From Pedobacter foliorum (GTDB lineage: Bacteria > Bacteroidota > Bacteroidia > Sphingobacteriales > Sphingobacteriaceae), in contig NZ_JABSNU010000015.1 of NCBI RefSeq assembly GCF_013266735.1, positions 1 through 64,000 on the forward strand: 64,000 bases of DNA, in the 5' to 3' direction. The position numbers were made by a program, and so were the translations under genes. Shown here piece after piece: positions 9,109 to 17,809 of the stretch (the stretch's first letter is position 1; each line of letters begins with the position of its first letter). The notes under the pieces are model-generated. The model did not search any database and had not been told where the DNA came from. It was given only the letters and a program-made list of their open reading frames with translations.

Positions 9109-12100
9109 ATGAGTTTAAAGAGCATTAGTCTAGGGAGTAAGCATGTGGAGTTTCTTAAAGAAGAAACTATTGGAGAGATTTTTAGATCCTCGGTACTAAG
9201 CTTTAGTAGTAAAACTGCTATAATTTTTAATGAGCAGTCATTAACTTATAGCCAACTAGACCAGTGGAGTGATTCTATTGCAGCTTATTTACAATCGAAA
9301 GGAATTGGCCATGGCCACTGTGTTGGTTTATGGTGGCCAAGGAGTCTTGATTTACATGCAGCCATACTTGGTATTGCAAAGTCTGGAGCCGCCTATGTTC
9401 CTTTAGATAGAGAAATGCCTGCCGAAAGGGTTCATATTGTAATGGAGGAGGCTAGTGCTTCGGCTTGTTTTAGTGATTCACTAGAAGAAATCCATTGTCC
9501 GGTGTTCTCAATTCCATCATTTAAAGAAGATCAACAACATATTCAATTCCCTATTGTTGCCCTGCCTGACGATATTGCCTATGTACTTTACACTTCGGGT
9601 AGTACAGGTAAACCAAAGGGAATTCCAATTAGTCACAGACAAATTTGCCACTTTATCAGATCCGAACAAAGTGTATTGAACATTGTTGCTGATGACATTG
9701 TATATCAAGGCTTTTCGGTTTCTTTTGACATGTGGTGCGAAGAAACATGGATTAGCTTTTCTGTAGGTGCTACTCTATGGTCGGCCGATGCTACAACTGC
9801 TAAATCTATTGATGAACTAAGTGAGATTCTGAGAAGAGAAAAGATTACCGTGTTTCATGCGGTCCCCAGTCTTTTAGCGGTTATTGATGATGATATTCCT
9901 ACCATTCGATTAATAAATGCCGGAGGTGAAGCTTGTACCACACAAGTGTTAAACAGGTGGAGCAAGCCCGGATACAATGCTTTTTTTAATAGTTATGGCC
10001 CTACTGAAACAACTGTAACGGCTACAATAATTGCATTAAGGCCCGGAGATCCGATAACAATTGGAAATCCATTGCCTAATTATAATCTGGCCGTAGTAAA
10101 TGATAATTATGAGGTTGTTCCTTTTGGAGAACAGGGTCAGCTTATTATTTCGGGGCCGGGTGTTTGCAATGGCTATTTAAACAGACCCGATCTTACTGCT
10201 GAAAAATTTCTGAATAAGCCTGATACGCTAACAGAAATACCTGGCGACAGGATTTATTTAACGGGTGATGCAGTAATAATGCATGCCAATGGCAATGTTG
10301 ATTTTCGTGGCCGCCTGGATGATCAGGTAAAATTAAGAGGCTATCGCATTGAACTTGGAGAGATTGAGGTAAAATTAAACAGCTTAACACAGGTATCTGC
10401 AGCAGCAGTAGCTTTAAAGAAAGATGCAACTGGACAGGATCAACTTGTTGGGTACGTTACACTAAAGCAGGGTGATAGTTTTGATGAGCAATCATCCAGA
10501 ATGGAGCTTGCCAAAGTACTCCCTCCGTATATGGTTCCACTGGCTATTATGGTGCTGGATAAAATGCCTCGCCTGCCAAGTGGCAAAATAAACAGGAAAG
10601 AGCTTCCTGTACCGCAAGTGCTGATGGAGATGAAGGAGGAAGAGCAAATTGAGGTGAACCTAAGTGACCCATTATCTACACGAATAATGGCAGGCTTAAA
10701 GCACTTGTTTCCGGGCAGGGAAATTACTGAAGATGCAGATTTCTTTATGGACCTGGGCGGGCATTCGTTGCTTGCGGCTTCTTTTTCATCCTGGTTAAGA
10801 AAGGAAGGTGGTATTAAGCAGGCTTCTTTAAAGGATATTTATACAAACAGACCCATTAAAAATCTGATAAAAACATGGGAACTGGCAGAGGAAAAAGCAG
10901 AGAAGAATGTCCATAAAGAACGGGCTCCGTTTCGCAAAATCTCTTCAATAAAATACTGGATATGTGGTATTGCACAGGGTTTCTCGTTGCTGGTTATCTA
11001 TGGATTGTTTGCTGCGCAGATTTTTGTGCCATACCTTGGATATTACTATGAGGTTGCTAAAAGCGATACCGACAAAGGTGATACGATATATGCAATAATT
11101 ACAGCCCTTATTTTGTTCTGTTTTATTGCGCCTGCATTTTCATTGTTAAGCATTGTTGCCAAGTGGCTTTTGCTTGGTAGAATGAAAGAAGGTGATCATC
11201 CTTTATGGGGAGGCTACTATTTTAGGTATTGGGTGGTTCAAAGCATGCAGCGCCTGGTTCCTTTACAGTTTATGAACGGCACACCGTTATATCCTTTTTA
11301 CCTTAGGTTAATGGGGATGAAAATGGCTCCTGATGCACAAATAAGTTCAATAACTGTTGGCGCAGAAGACCTTTTAGAGGTAGGAAGTGATGTGAGCATC
11401 AGTTCGGGTGTTGTTTTAAACAATGTATGGGTTGAGGATGGCTTACTTAAACTGAGAAAGATTAAAATTGAAGATCATGCCTATATCGGTAGTGGTTCTG
11501 TAATATCAGGCGGAGCTATTGTTAAAGCATGGGGAGAACTTCAGGACTTGAGTCATTTACAGGGTGGACAAACCATCAACGTTGGCGAGGTTTGGAAAGG
11601 AAGTCCGGCTGAACTGGTTGATAAGAAATTGCCTGAAGAATTGCCTCAACCACTAAAAGTTTCGCGGTTAAAGAGCAAGTCGTTTGGCTTACTTTACACT
11701 TTTCTTTTGATCATTTTTCCTGTGGTTATTTTAGCACCGCTGATACCGATTATTGAAATATTGAATTATATGGATACAAATTCGCCTGACTATAATTTCA
11801 GTTATTTCATCCATATCCCTTTACTTACCCTTCTGTATATTATAATTTATGCGTTGGAAACTATTGTATTGTCAAGACTTTTACTTCGCAATATAAAACC
11901 GGGCACTTACCCTGTTCATGGTGCTATCTATGTACGTAAATGGCTTTCTGATCAGCTTATTTCTACATCGCTTATTGTTTTACATCCTTTGTTTGCCTCG
12001 GTTTATGTCTCGGCATTTTTTAGACTACTTGGGGCTAAGATTGGCAAAAACACAGAGATTTCGACAGCCAGTAACGTAACCCATACTATGCTTGAGATTG

Positions 12101-13086
12101 GTGATGAATCTTTTATTGCTGATGCAGTTACGCTGGGCGAGGAAGATGTACGTGGTCAGCAGCTAATTTTAGATACCACACATATTGGCAATAGAAGCTT
12201 TGTAGGTAACAGCGCTTTAATCCCTCAGGGTTATCGACTTGGAGATGATATGTTGATAGGTGTTTTATCTACACCACCTACTGCGGATCAAATGAATGAT
12301 CCTACTGCTGCTAAAGACTGGTTCGGCTCGCCTGCCATTTCTCTTCCAAAAAGACAGGATAGTGGCAATTATCCGGCATCGCTAACTACCAACCCTTCGT
12401 TAGGGAGAAAAATTTCCAGGTATATTATTGAAGGAATCCGTATTATATTACCTGAAACGGTGATCATTTGTTGCAGCGTTTTGTTTGTTGCTTATTGTCA
12501 TGATCTGGTTAAGGATCGCGATCTGGTTCAGATACTTAAAGAAATGCCTAAACTGCCATTCTATTATCTTTTTTATATGGGTGCTCCGGCATTGCTTGTT
12601 ACTTTGTTGCTTAAATGGGTGACTGTTGGAAAATTCAAAAAAGAGCAAAATCCGATGTGGACACATAAGGTTTGGAGAAGTGAAGCAAATACTACTACTT
12701 ATGAAGCGCTTGCAGTTCCTTTCTTTCTTGAGTTTATGAAAGGTACTCCTTTTTTACCAATGGTTTTAAGCTTATTCGGCGCTAAATTTGGTAAAAGGGT
12801 ATGGCTAAACACCACGGATATTACTGAACATGACATGGTTAGTATTGGAGATGATACCGCGCTTAATGAAGATTGCGGGCCTCAGACCCACTTGTTTGAA
12901 GATCGTGTAATGAAAGTGGGTTCAGTTAAAATTGGGGCCAGATGTTCAATTGGCGCACGGTCAATTATTCTATATGACAGTGAAATTGGTGATGATGTAA
13001 AACTAGAACCGCTTTCAATAGTGATGAAAGGGGAGAAATTGGCCAATGAGACTTCATGGACAGGCAGCCCTATAAAACTAGCTTAG
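9109..13086 (+). CDS. Single-module NRPS-like amino-acid homopolymer synthetase (Pls architecture)
   Basis: A 1325-residue membrane enzyme. An adenylation domain (about 25-510) shows TSGSTGKPKG, NSYGPTETT, YLTGDA, GRLDDQVKLRGYRIELGE and LPSGKINRKELP. A carrier domain follows with LGGHS, where Ser553 is the phosphopantetheine site. No condensation or thioesterase domain is present. The C-terminal ~730 residues hold six hydrophobic segments (about 620, 675, 865, 905, 1110, 1150) that separate three left-handed beta-helix-like soluble domains. This is the architecture of epsilon-poly-L-lysine synthetase Pls (about 1319 residues), in which the tandem domains link activated amino acids. The substrate is unknown; the residue at the 239-equivalent position of the binding pocket appears to be Glu, which could favour a basic amino acid. 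Confidence 0.88.
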   Translation: MSLKSISLGSKHVEFLKEETIGEIFRSSVLSFSSKTAIIFNEQSLTYSQLDQWSDSIAAYLQSKGIGHGHCVGLWWPRSLDLHAAILGIAKSGAAYVPLDREMPAERVHIVMEEASASACFSDSLEEIHCPVFSIPSFKEDQQHIQFPIVALPDDIAYVLYTSGSTGKPKGIPISHRQICHFIRSEQSVLNIVADDIVYQGFSVSFDMWCEETWISFSVGATLWSADATTAKSIDELSEILRREKITVFHAVPSLLAVIDDDIPTIRLINAGGEACTTQVLNRWSKPGYNAFFNSYGPTETTVTATIIALRPGDPITIGNPLPNYNLAVVNDNYEVVPFGEQGQLIISGPGVCNGYLNRPDLTAEKFLNKPDTLTEIPGDRIYLTGDAVIMHANGNVDFRGRLDDQVKLRGYRIELGEIEVKLNSLTQVSAAAVALKKDATGQDQLVGYVTLKQGDSFDEQSSRMELAKVLPPYMVPLAIMVLDKMPRLPSGKINRKELPVPQVLMEMKEEEQIEVNLSDPLSTRIMAGLKHLFPGREITEDADFFMDLGGHSLLAASFSSWLRKEGGIKQASLKDIYTNRPIKNLIKTWELAEEKAEKNVHKERAPFRKISSIKYWICGIAQGFSLLVIYGLFAAQIFVPYLGYYYEVAKSDTDKGDTIYAIITALILFCFIAPAFSLLSIVAKWLLLGRMKEGDHPLWGGYYFRYWVVQSMQRLVPLQFMNGTPLYPFYLRLMGMKMAPDAQISSITVGAEDLLEVGSDVSISSGVVLNNVWVEDGLLKLRKIKIEDHAYIGSGSVISGGAIVKAWGELQDLSHLQGGQTINVGEVWKGSPAELVDKKLPEELPQPLKVSRLKSKSFGLLYTFLLIIFPVVILAPLIPIIEILNYMDTNSPDYNFSYFIHIPLLTLLYIIIYALETIVLSRLLLRNIKPGTYPVHGAIYVRKWLSDQLISTSLIVLHPLFASVYVSAFFRLLGAKIGKNTEISTASNVTHTMLEIGDESFIADAVTLGEEDVRGQQLILDTTHIGNRSFVGNSALIPQGYRLGDDMLIGVLSTPPTADQMNDPTAAKDWFGSPAISLPKRQDSGNYPASLTTNPSLGRKISRYIIEGIRIILPETVIICCSVLFVAYCHDLVKDRDLVQILKEMPKLPFYYLFYMGAPALLVTLLLKWVTVGKFKKEQNPMWTHKVWRSEANTTTYEALAVPFFLEFMKGTPFLPMVLSLFGAKFGKRVWLNTTDITEHDMVSIGDDTALNEDCGPQTHLFEDRVMKVGSVKIGARCSIGARSIILYDSEIGDDVKLEPLSIVMKGEKLANETSWTGSPIKLA

Positions 13087-13089
13087 CTT

Positions 13090-14310
13090 CTACTTAAACC
13101 TGATTGCTTTTAACGGACTTATTCTGCTTACCAACAATGATGGCAGAATGAGTACCACAAAACAGATTACAATGGTACAGATGTTTAATATTAACACATC
13201 TATAAATTTTATTTCAATTGGTACATACGCCAGGTAATAAGACGTTTGATCTAACTTAAAGATATGGGTGTGGGTTTGCAGAAAAGCTAAACCCAGACCT
13301 AAAACATTGCCTAGCACAACACCAATTCCTACCAGGTAGAGCGCATTGTAAAGGAAAATCTTCATAACACTGAAATCGGTCATACCGAAAGTTTTAAGCA
13401 TACCAATCATATTGGTACGTTCTAGTATCATGATTAGTAAAGCGGTAATCATATTGATTACTCCTACCACCATCATTAGTGCAAGGATAATCTTTGTGTT
13501 TACATCTAAAAGGGATAGCCAGGTGAAAATTGCCGGGAAATACTCTTGTACGGATTCGGATTTCAACTTTGTTTCTAACTCTGTATAGATGTTTGTTGAA
13601 ACAGTTCTAAGCTTTGAGAAGTTTTTAATTCTGATCTCTATCCCTCCTATTTCATTAGGTTTCCAGTTGTTTAAACGACGTATCAGGTTAAGATCGCCAA
13701 TAACAAAGCCCTTGTCTATCTCTTCAACTCCGATGTTATAAATACCTACTATTTTAAACTTGCGTTTACGTGGAGGATCTTGTACAAAGTGCATGATGAA
13801 ATCATCGCCAGTTTTTAGCTTTAAACGGTTGGCAGTGAATTGAGAGATCATAATCTGCTGCATGGCTTTAGTGCTATCAGCGAAATTTAGTACTGTACCA
13901 CTTACCAGGTGTTTGCGTATGTAATCCCAGTTAAAGGTTTTGTCGATACCTTTAAAGTTTATCCCTTCAACTTCATCGTTAGCCGAAATGATGGCTGGTT
14001 TTGTGGCATAAGGCTGAAAATATTCGACCTCAGGGTTACTTTTAAGTTTGGCTATGGTTTCTGGTTCGGGAACAAAAGGTGAGAGCTCAAATGAGTTGTT
14101 AAGATCGAACTTAAAGATCCTAACGTCACCAATATACCCTCTTACTTTTTCCTGTATCTCGGTTTTAAATCCTTTAATTATTGCAACAGAAAGCATCATT
14201 ACGGCAAGACTGAGCATTACTCCTGCTATAGCAATACGAACTATTAGTTTTGAGAATGTGCGCTCAGATTTTATGGCTATACGCCCTGCTATGAAATATT
14301 CTGTATTCAA
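13090..14310 (-). CDS. FtsX-like ABC transporter permease (LolC/LolE type)
   Basis: A 406-residue inner-membrane protein. One transmembrane helix lies near the N-terminus (about 22-45). A large periplasmic MacB-type domain (about 50-255) follows, then three C-terminal helices forming an FtsX domain (about 270-400, with LKTFGMTDFSVMKIFLYNA). This is the layout of the lipoprotein-releasing LolC/LolE permeases and other MacB-like permeases. No ATPase gene is adjacent, so the partner must be encoded elsewhere. The stop is only 3 bp from that of the convergent synthetase gene. Confidence 0.88.
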   Translation of the reverse strand: MNTEYFIAGRIAIKSERTFSKLIVRIAIAGVMLSLAVMMLSVAIIKGFKTEIQEKVRGYIGDVRIFKFDLNNSFELSPFVPEPETIAKLKSNPEVEYFQPYATKPAIISANDEVEGINFKGIDKTFNWDYIRKHLVSGTVLNFADSTKAMQQIMISQFTANRLKLKTGDDFIMHFVQDPPRKRKFKIVGIYNIGVEEIDKGFVIGDLNLIRRLNNWKPNEIGGIEIRIKNFSKLRTVSTNIYTELETKLKSESVQEYFPAIFTWLSLLDVNTKIILALMMVVGVINMITALLIMILERTNMIGMLKTFGMTDFSVMKIFLYNALYLVGIGVVLGNVLGLGLAFLQTHTHIFKLDQTSYYLAYVPIEIKFIDVLILNICTIVICFVVLILPSLLVSRISPLKAIRFK

Positions 14311-14405
14311 CCTCTTGCAATAAATTGGTTGTAAAAATGCAATTTTTATTTCATTAATCTACCTGGTGAATAAAACAGTATCCAAATACATAAATTCTTA
14401 AAGTG

Positions 14406-14594
14406 TTAGAAAAAATGAAACCCATCAACACTAGTATCCTGAGGTTCAGGATTATACCTCAAAATCAGAACAACAACTAATAACAATACCACAAAGAATC
14501 CCACAGCAAAATACTTATCTGCTTTTGATTCCTTATTGCTACTACCAGCAACGACTTGGAAGATAACGAAAAGTATTTCAAAAATGACACCCAT
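14406..14594 (-). CDS. Small membrane protein
   Basis: A 62-residue protein when started at MGVIFEIL (14594); the frame is open to 14618 with an earlier ATG. It has two hydrophobic segments (FEILFVIFQVV and FFVVLLLVVVLIL) separated by a charged SNKESKADK loop. Its N-terminus resembles that of the next small protein (14653-14940), suggesting related genes. No function can be assigned. Confidence 0.5.
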   Translation of the reverse strand: MGVIFEILFVIFQVVAGSSNKESKADKYFAVGFFVVLLLVVVLILRYNPEPQDTSVDGFHFF

Positions 14595-14652
14595 ACAGTT
14601 GCATCTAATTATTAGCAAGATAACGAAAATAAATTATACCTGACCCAATACT

Positions 14653-14940
14653 TTAGTGCTGAACATTATAAACCACTATTACAAATAAAACTAAAAACAG
14701 GATTAGCAACCCAATAAAAACAAGAGCCTCTCGGAAATTTTTGGCATTTTCAACTTGATCGGGATCATTCTTATTCGGTGAAAAATATACAAATGCTAAC
14801 CCAAACACACTAAATAGTAAAACAATTAATACCCCACCAATCCCTCCAACACTTCGTTTTTCACCAAGTCTATAGCCTTGATATAACATCACAAGCGAAA
14901 TGATTATGATAAATACTTCAAATATCCCCATTGTCTTCAT
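14653..14940 (-). CDS. Small three-helix membrane protein
   Basis: A 95-residue protein with three hydrophobic segments: FEVFIIIISLVMLYQGY, GGVLIVLLFSVFGLAFVYF and LVFIGLLILFLVLFVIVVY. They are separated by short charged loops (RLGEKRS; SPNKNDPDQ). The length and pattern are typical of real small membrane proteins, not of chance frames. It is tandem with the 62-residue protein downstream. The function is unknown. Confidence 0.55.
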   Translation of the reverse strand: MKTMGIFEVFIIIISLVMLYQGYRLGEKRSVGGIGGVLIVLLFSVFGLAFVYFSPNKNDPDQVENAKNFREALVFIGLLILFLVLFVIVVYNVQH

Positions 14941-15104
14941 TATTTGGTTAGTCTCTAAAATAATAAATTATTTATAAATTCCCCATAGTTTTAGATTGAT
15001 CAAATAACCTGAAAATGCGCTTAAAATGTTAACTTTATCCATGTAGACTTCTTGTCTCTTTTATCTACAAAACATCACTAAGGCATATTAAAAAAGGTTA
15101 CCAA

Positions 15105-16379
15105 ATGAAGTCATACGTTATACATATTTTAAGTTCCGCGCTATTAGCTGTTTCTCTTCAGGCCTGTGGATCATCTACCAAAATTGCATTTAATCCTGCT
15201 GTGCCAAATCCATACAAGGTAAAGGCCGAAAACATAGATAAACCTAAAACAGAAGAATTACGTACCGGTGCTGAGCAAACAGAATTATATGTACCTTATT
15301 TGAAAGGGAAACGCGTAGGGATGGTTGTAAACCCAACCTCTATTATTGGAAAAGAAACAACAGTTGACAGCTTACTTGCGCTTGGTGTAAAGGTAGTAAA
15401 GATATTTGGCCCAGAACATGGCTTTAGAGGTAATGCCAGCAATGGTACTAGTGTTAATGATGAAATCGATACAAAAACAGGTATCAAAGTGGTTTCACTA
15501 TATGGTAAACATTCGGCCCCTACTACTGCGGATTTAGCAGACATTGATGTTATGATATTTGACATCCAGGATGTTGGCGTTCGTTTTTATACTTACATCA
15601 ATACACTACAACATGTAATGGAAGCCTGTGCCGCTAATAAAAAAGAGGTATTGATTTTGGATAGACCGAATCCTAATGGGTTTTATATAGATGGCCCGAT
15701 ATTGGAACCTCAACACAAATCGGGTATAGGTTTAAAACCTATTCCTGTTGTACATGGGCTAACTGTTGGCGAATACGCACAAATGCTAAACGGTGAGGGT
15801 TGGTTGGATAATAAGCTGAAATGCAAAATTAAGGTGATTAAAGTAGCTAATTATACTCACGACACGCCTTATGAGCTTCCCGTAAAACCATCGCCAAACT
15901 TAAATACCGCACAATCTATTTTACTATATCCAACTACCTGCTTGTTTGAGGGTACTTATTTAAATCATGGTCGTGGTACTCTATTTCCGTTTACAATTGT
16001 TGGTTCTCCTTTTTTAAAGGGCAAGTACAATTTTTCATTTACTCCAAAAAGCATTAAAGGAATGTCTGAATCTCCATTATTTATGAATCAGGTTTGTTAT
16101 GGTTTAGACCTTAGAGATTATGATGTAGATGAGTTTAGGAAAACCAAACAGATTAACCTGGGATGGATTATTGAATTGTATAAGGCTTCGCCAAATAAGG
16201 CAGATTTCTTTAATTCTAAATTGAGTAATCAAATGGGCACCATTGAGAGACTTATTGGAGTTTCTAGTTTCAGAGGTCAAATTATTGCCGGTAAATCTGA
16301 AGAAGAAATAAGAGCTAGTTGGGAGCCTGGATTGAGTAATTACAAAACAATGCGCAAAAAGTACTTGTTGTACCCGTAA
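15105..16379 (+). CDS. NamZ-type exo-beta-N-acetylmuramidase lipoprotein (DUF1343)
   Basis: A 424-residue protein with a lipoprotein signal (SLQAC, Cys21), so it is probably membrane-anchored in the periplasm. Residues about 60-424 match the DUF1343/NamZ family: KGKRVGMVVNPTS, IFGPEHGFRG, IQDVGVRFYTY, ILDRPNPNG and LNHGRGT. NamZ removes terminal N-acetylmuramic acid from peptidoglycan fragments, which supports cell-wall recycling in Bacteroidota. It is a single gene, followed by the complex repeat region at 16422-16825. Confidence 0.9.
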   Translation: MKSYVIHILSSALLAVSLQACGSSTKIAFNPAVPNPYKVKAENIDKPKTEELRTGAEQTELYVPYLKGKRVGMVVNPTSIIGKETTVDSLLALGVKVVKIFGPEHGFRGNASNGTSVNDEIDTKTGIKVVSLYGKHSAPTTADLADIDVMIFDIQDVGVRFYTYINTLQHVMEACAANKKEVLILDRPNPNGFYIDGPILEPQHKSGIGLKPIPVVHGLTVGEYAQMLNGEGWLDNKLKCKIKVIKVANYTHDTPYELPVKPSPNLNTAQSILLYPTTCLFEGTYLNHGRGTLFPFTIVGSPFLKGKYNFSFTPKSIKGMSESPLFMNQVCYGLDLRDYDVDEFRKTKQINLGWIIELYKASPNKADFFNSKLSNQMGTIERLIGVSSFRGQIIAGKSEEEIRASWEPGLSNYKTMRKKYLLYP

Positions 16380-16421
16380 GTTTAATGGATTACACGCCTT
16401 GTCATGTTGAATTATACTCCT

Positions 16422-16513
16422 CGTCATCCTGAATTCGTCATACCGGCGAAGGCCGGTATCAGGACCACTCAAGAAAAAGGAAGCCTAGCTAGTGCGAGAT
16501 CCTGAAATAAATT
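16422..16513. repeat. REP-like palindromic repeat, copy B (left part; interrupted)
   Basis: This copy begins with CGTCATCCTGAATTC, then carries a second short palindrome, ATACCGGC-gaag-GCCGGTAT (16440-16459), not seen in the other copies. It continues with the shared spacer (CTAGTGCGAGATCCTG). It is interrupted at AAATAAATT (16505-16513) by the mobile element and resumes at 16806. The rearranged left arm suggests that a second repeat type replaced part of the unit. Confidence 0.75.
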
Positions 16514-16805
16514 CACTGTTGTCCGGAGAAAGTTTTATAATAAATTTTAACCGGACAGCCGACTTACAAATGGCTGCAATATTTGGCTTCTGAAATATTA
16601 TTTTCCTGAATATTGCAGCTATAAAGAGTTAAGAATGCTAAAACACGAATTATAATCTAATTTTCTCCGGACAGCCGGATTTAAATAGGAATTTTAAAAA
16701 TGGGAAAAACAGAGGGCTTGCTTTTTCAAAAGACAAAAAAAACACTGTTTTTAGCTTAATTTAAATGATTTAATGGTGTGTTTAGATTTTAACCGGACAA
16801 CAGTG
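16514..16805. mobile_element. 292-bp MITE-like element with 9-bp target duplication
   Basis: The element is bounded by perfect 13-bp terminal inverted repeats, CACTGTTGTCCGG (16514-16526) and CCGGACAACAGTG (16793-16805). It is flanked by the direct duplication AAATAAATT (16505-16513 and 16806-16814). It has no plausible coding sequence. Inside are two further CCGGACAGCCG copies (16551-16561, 16667-16678) that mimic the ends, and a perfect 11-bp hairpin GCTGCAATATT/AATATTGCAGC (16573-16619). This is consistent with a non-autonomous element mobilised by a transposase encoded elsewhere. A 9-bp duplication fits several transposase families, so I do not assign one. Confidence 0.85.
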
Positions 16806-16825
16806 AAATAAATTCAGGATGACGA
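16806..16825. repeat. REP-like palindromic repeat, copy B (right arm)
   Basis: AAATAAATTCAGGATGACGA completes the palindrome interrupted by the mobile element and contains the second copy of the 9-bp target duplication. Together with 1-100, it is part of the 120-bp stretch (16706-16825) that is identical to positions 1-120. Confidence 0.75.
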
Positions 16826-16895
16826 ATCTTACCTGTCATTAGTATAAAAATATGCGCTATTTTTTTAGTTATTTTGCCACCTAAAACACTGGGTA

Positions 16896-17804
16896 ATGAG
16901 AATAGTTTTTATGGGTACGCCCGATTTTGCAGTTGCTTCTTTAAATGCTTTAGTAGAAGCTGGATTTGATGTTGTTGGTGTTGTAACCGCCGCAGATAAG
17001 CCAGCTGGTCGTGGGCAAAAGCTTCAGGAAAGTGCAGTTAAGCAATATGCAGCTTCTAAAGGGCTAAAAGTATTGCAACCCCTAAAACTAAAAGACCCAT
17101 TGTTTATTGAAGAATTAAAAGCCTTAAATGCCGATCTACAGGTTGTAGTTGCCTTTAGGATGTTGCCTGAAATGGTATGGGATATGCCTGCAAAAGGCAC
17201 TATTAACCTACATGCATCCTTACTGCCACAATACCGTGGAGCAGCCCCAATAAATCATGCCATCATTAATGGAGAAAAAGAAAGTGGTGTTACTACCTTC
17301 TTTTTGAAACATGAAATAGACACAGGTGATGTTATATTCTCTGAAAGTGTAAAGATCTCTGATGATGAAACTGCCGGAGATTTACACGATAAGCTAATGA
17401 ACGTGGGTGCTGGTTTGCTTGTTAAAACAGTAACTGCAATTGACGAAGGGAATTACACAGAGCAGCCTCAGCCCCAAAGCGACGAACTAAAACACGCACC
17501 AAAGATATTTAAAGAGCATTGTTTAATTGACTGGAATCAGTCGGCTCATAAAATATACAACCTGATTCGTGGATTAAGCCCATACCCTACCGCTTTTACT
17601 AAACTCAACGACAAAACACTTAAAGTTTTTAAGGCAGAGCTTGAAGAAAAAGAACCAGGTATTTCTCCGGGAAGCTTTTTATCTGACGGTAAAACTTACT
17701 TAAAGTTTGCGGCTAAAGATGGCTTTATCAAATTTACCGATCTTCAGTATGAAGGTAAAAAAAGGATGCAGGTTGATGAATTTTTAAGAGGTATGCGTTT
17801 GTAA
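16896..17804 (+). CDS. fmt: Methionyl-tRNA formyltransferase
   Basis: A 302-residue cytoplasmic enzyme that formylates initiator Met-tRNA with 10-formyl-tetrahydrofolate. The N-terminal Rossmann-like domain starts with MRIVFMGTPDFAVASL. The catalytic region shows NLHASLLPQYRGAAPINHA and the Asp in KHEIDTGDVIF. The C-terminal OB-like tRNA-binding domain includes LIRGLSPYPTAFT. The length is normal for the family. It ends 5 bp before the stop of the convergent dehydrogenase gene. Confidence 0.97.
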   Translation: MRIVFMGTPDFAVASLNALVEAGFDVVGVVTAADKPAGRGQKLQESAVKQYAASKGLKVLQPLKLKDPLFIEELKALNADLQVVVAFRMLPEMVWDMPAKGTINLHASLLPQYRGAAPINHAIINGEKESGVTTFFLKHEIDTGDVIFSESVKISDDETAGDLHDKLMNVGAGLLVKTVTAIDEGNYTEQPQPQSDELKHAPKIFKEHCLIDWNQSAHKIYNLIRGLSPYPTAFTKLNDKTLKVFKAELEEKEPGISPGSFLSDGKTYLKFAAKDGFIKFTDLQYEGKKRMQVDEFLRGMRL

Positions 17805-17809
17805 AACCT

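Noticed and set aside
12448..12666. Minus-strand frame inside the Pls-like gene
   Set aside because: It is a shadow of the plus-strand coding sequence, with no family resemblance or start context.
9109..13086. A conventional multi-module NRPS or luciferase-type ligase
   Set aside because: There is one adenylation and one carrier domain, no condensation domain, and a membrane-bound C-terminal half, which fits the Pls group.
16514..16805. A complete insertion sequence
   Set aside because: At 292 bp with no reading frame it cannot encode a transposase.
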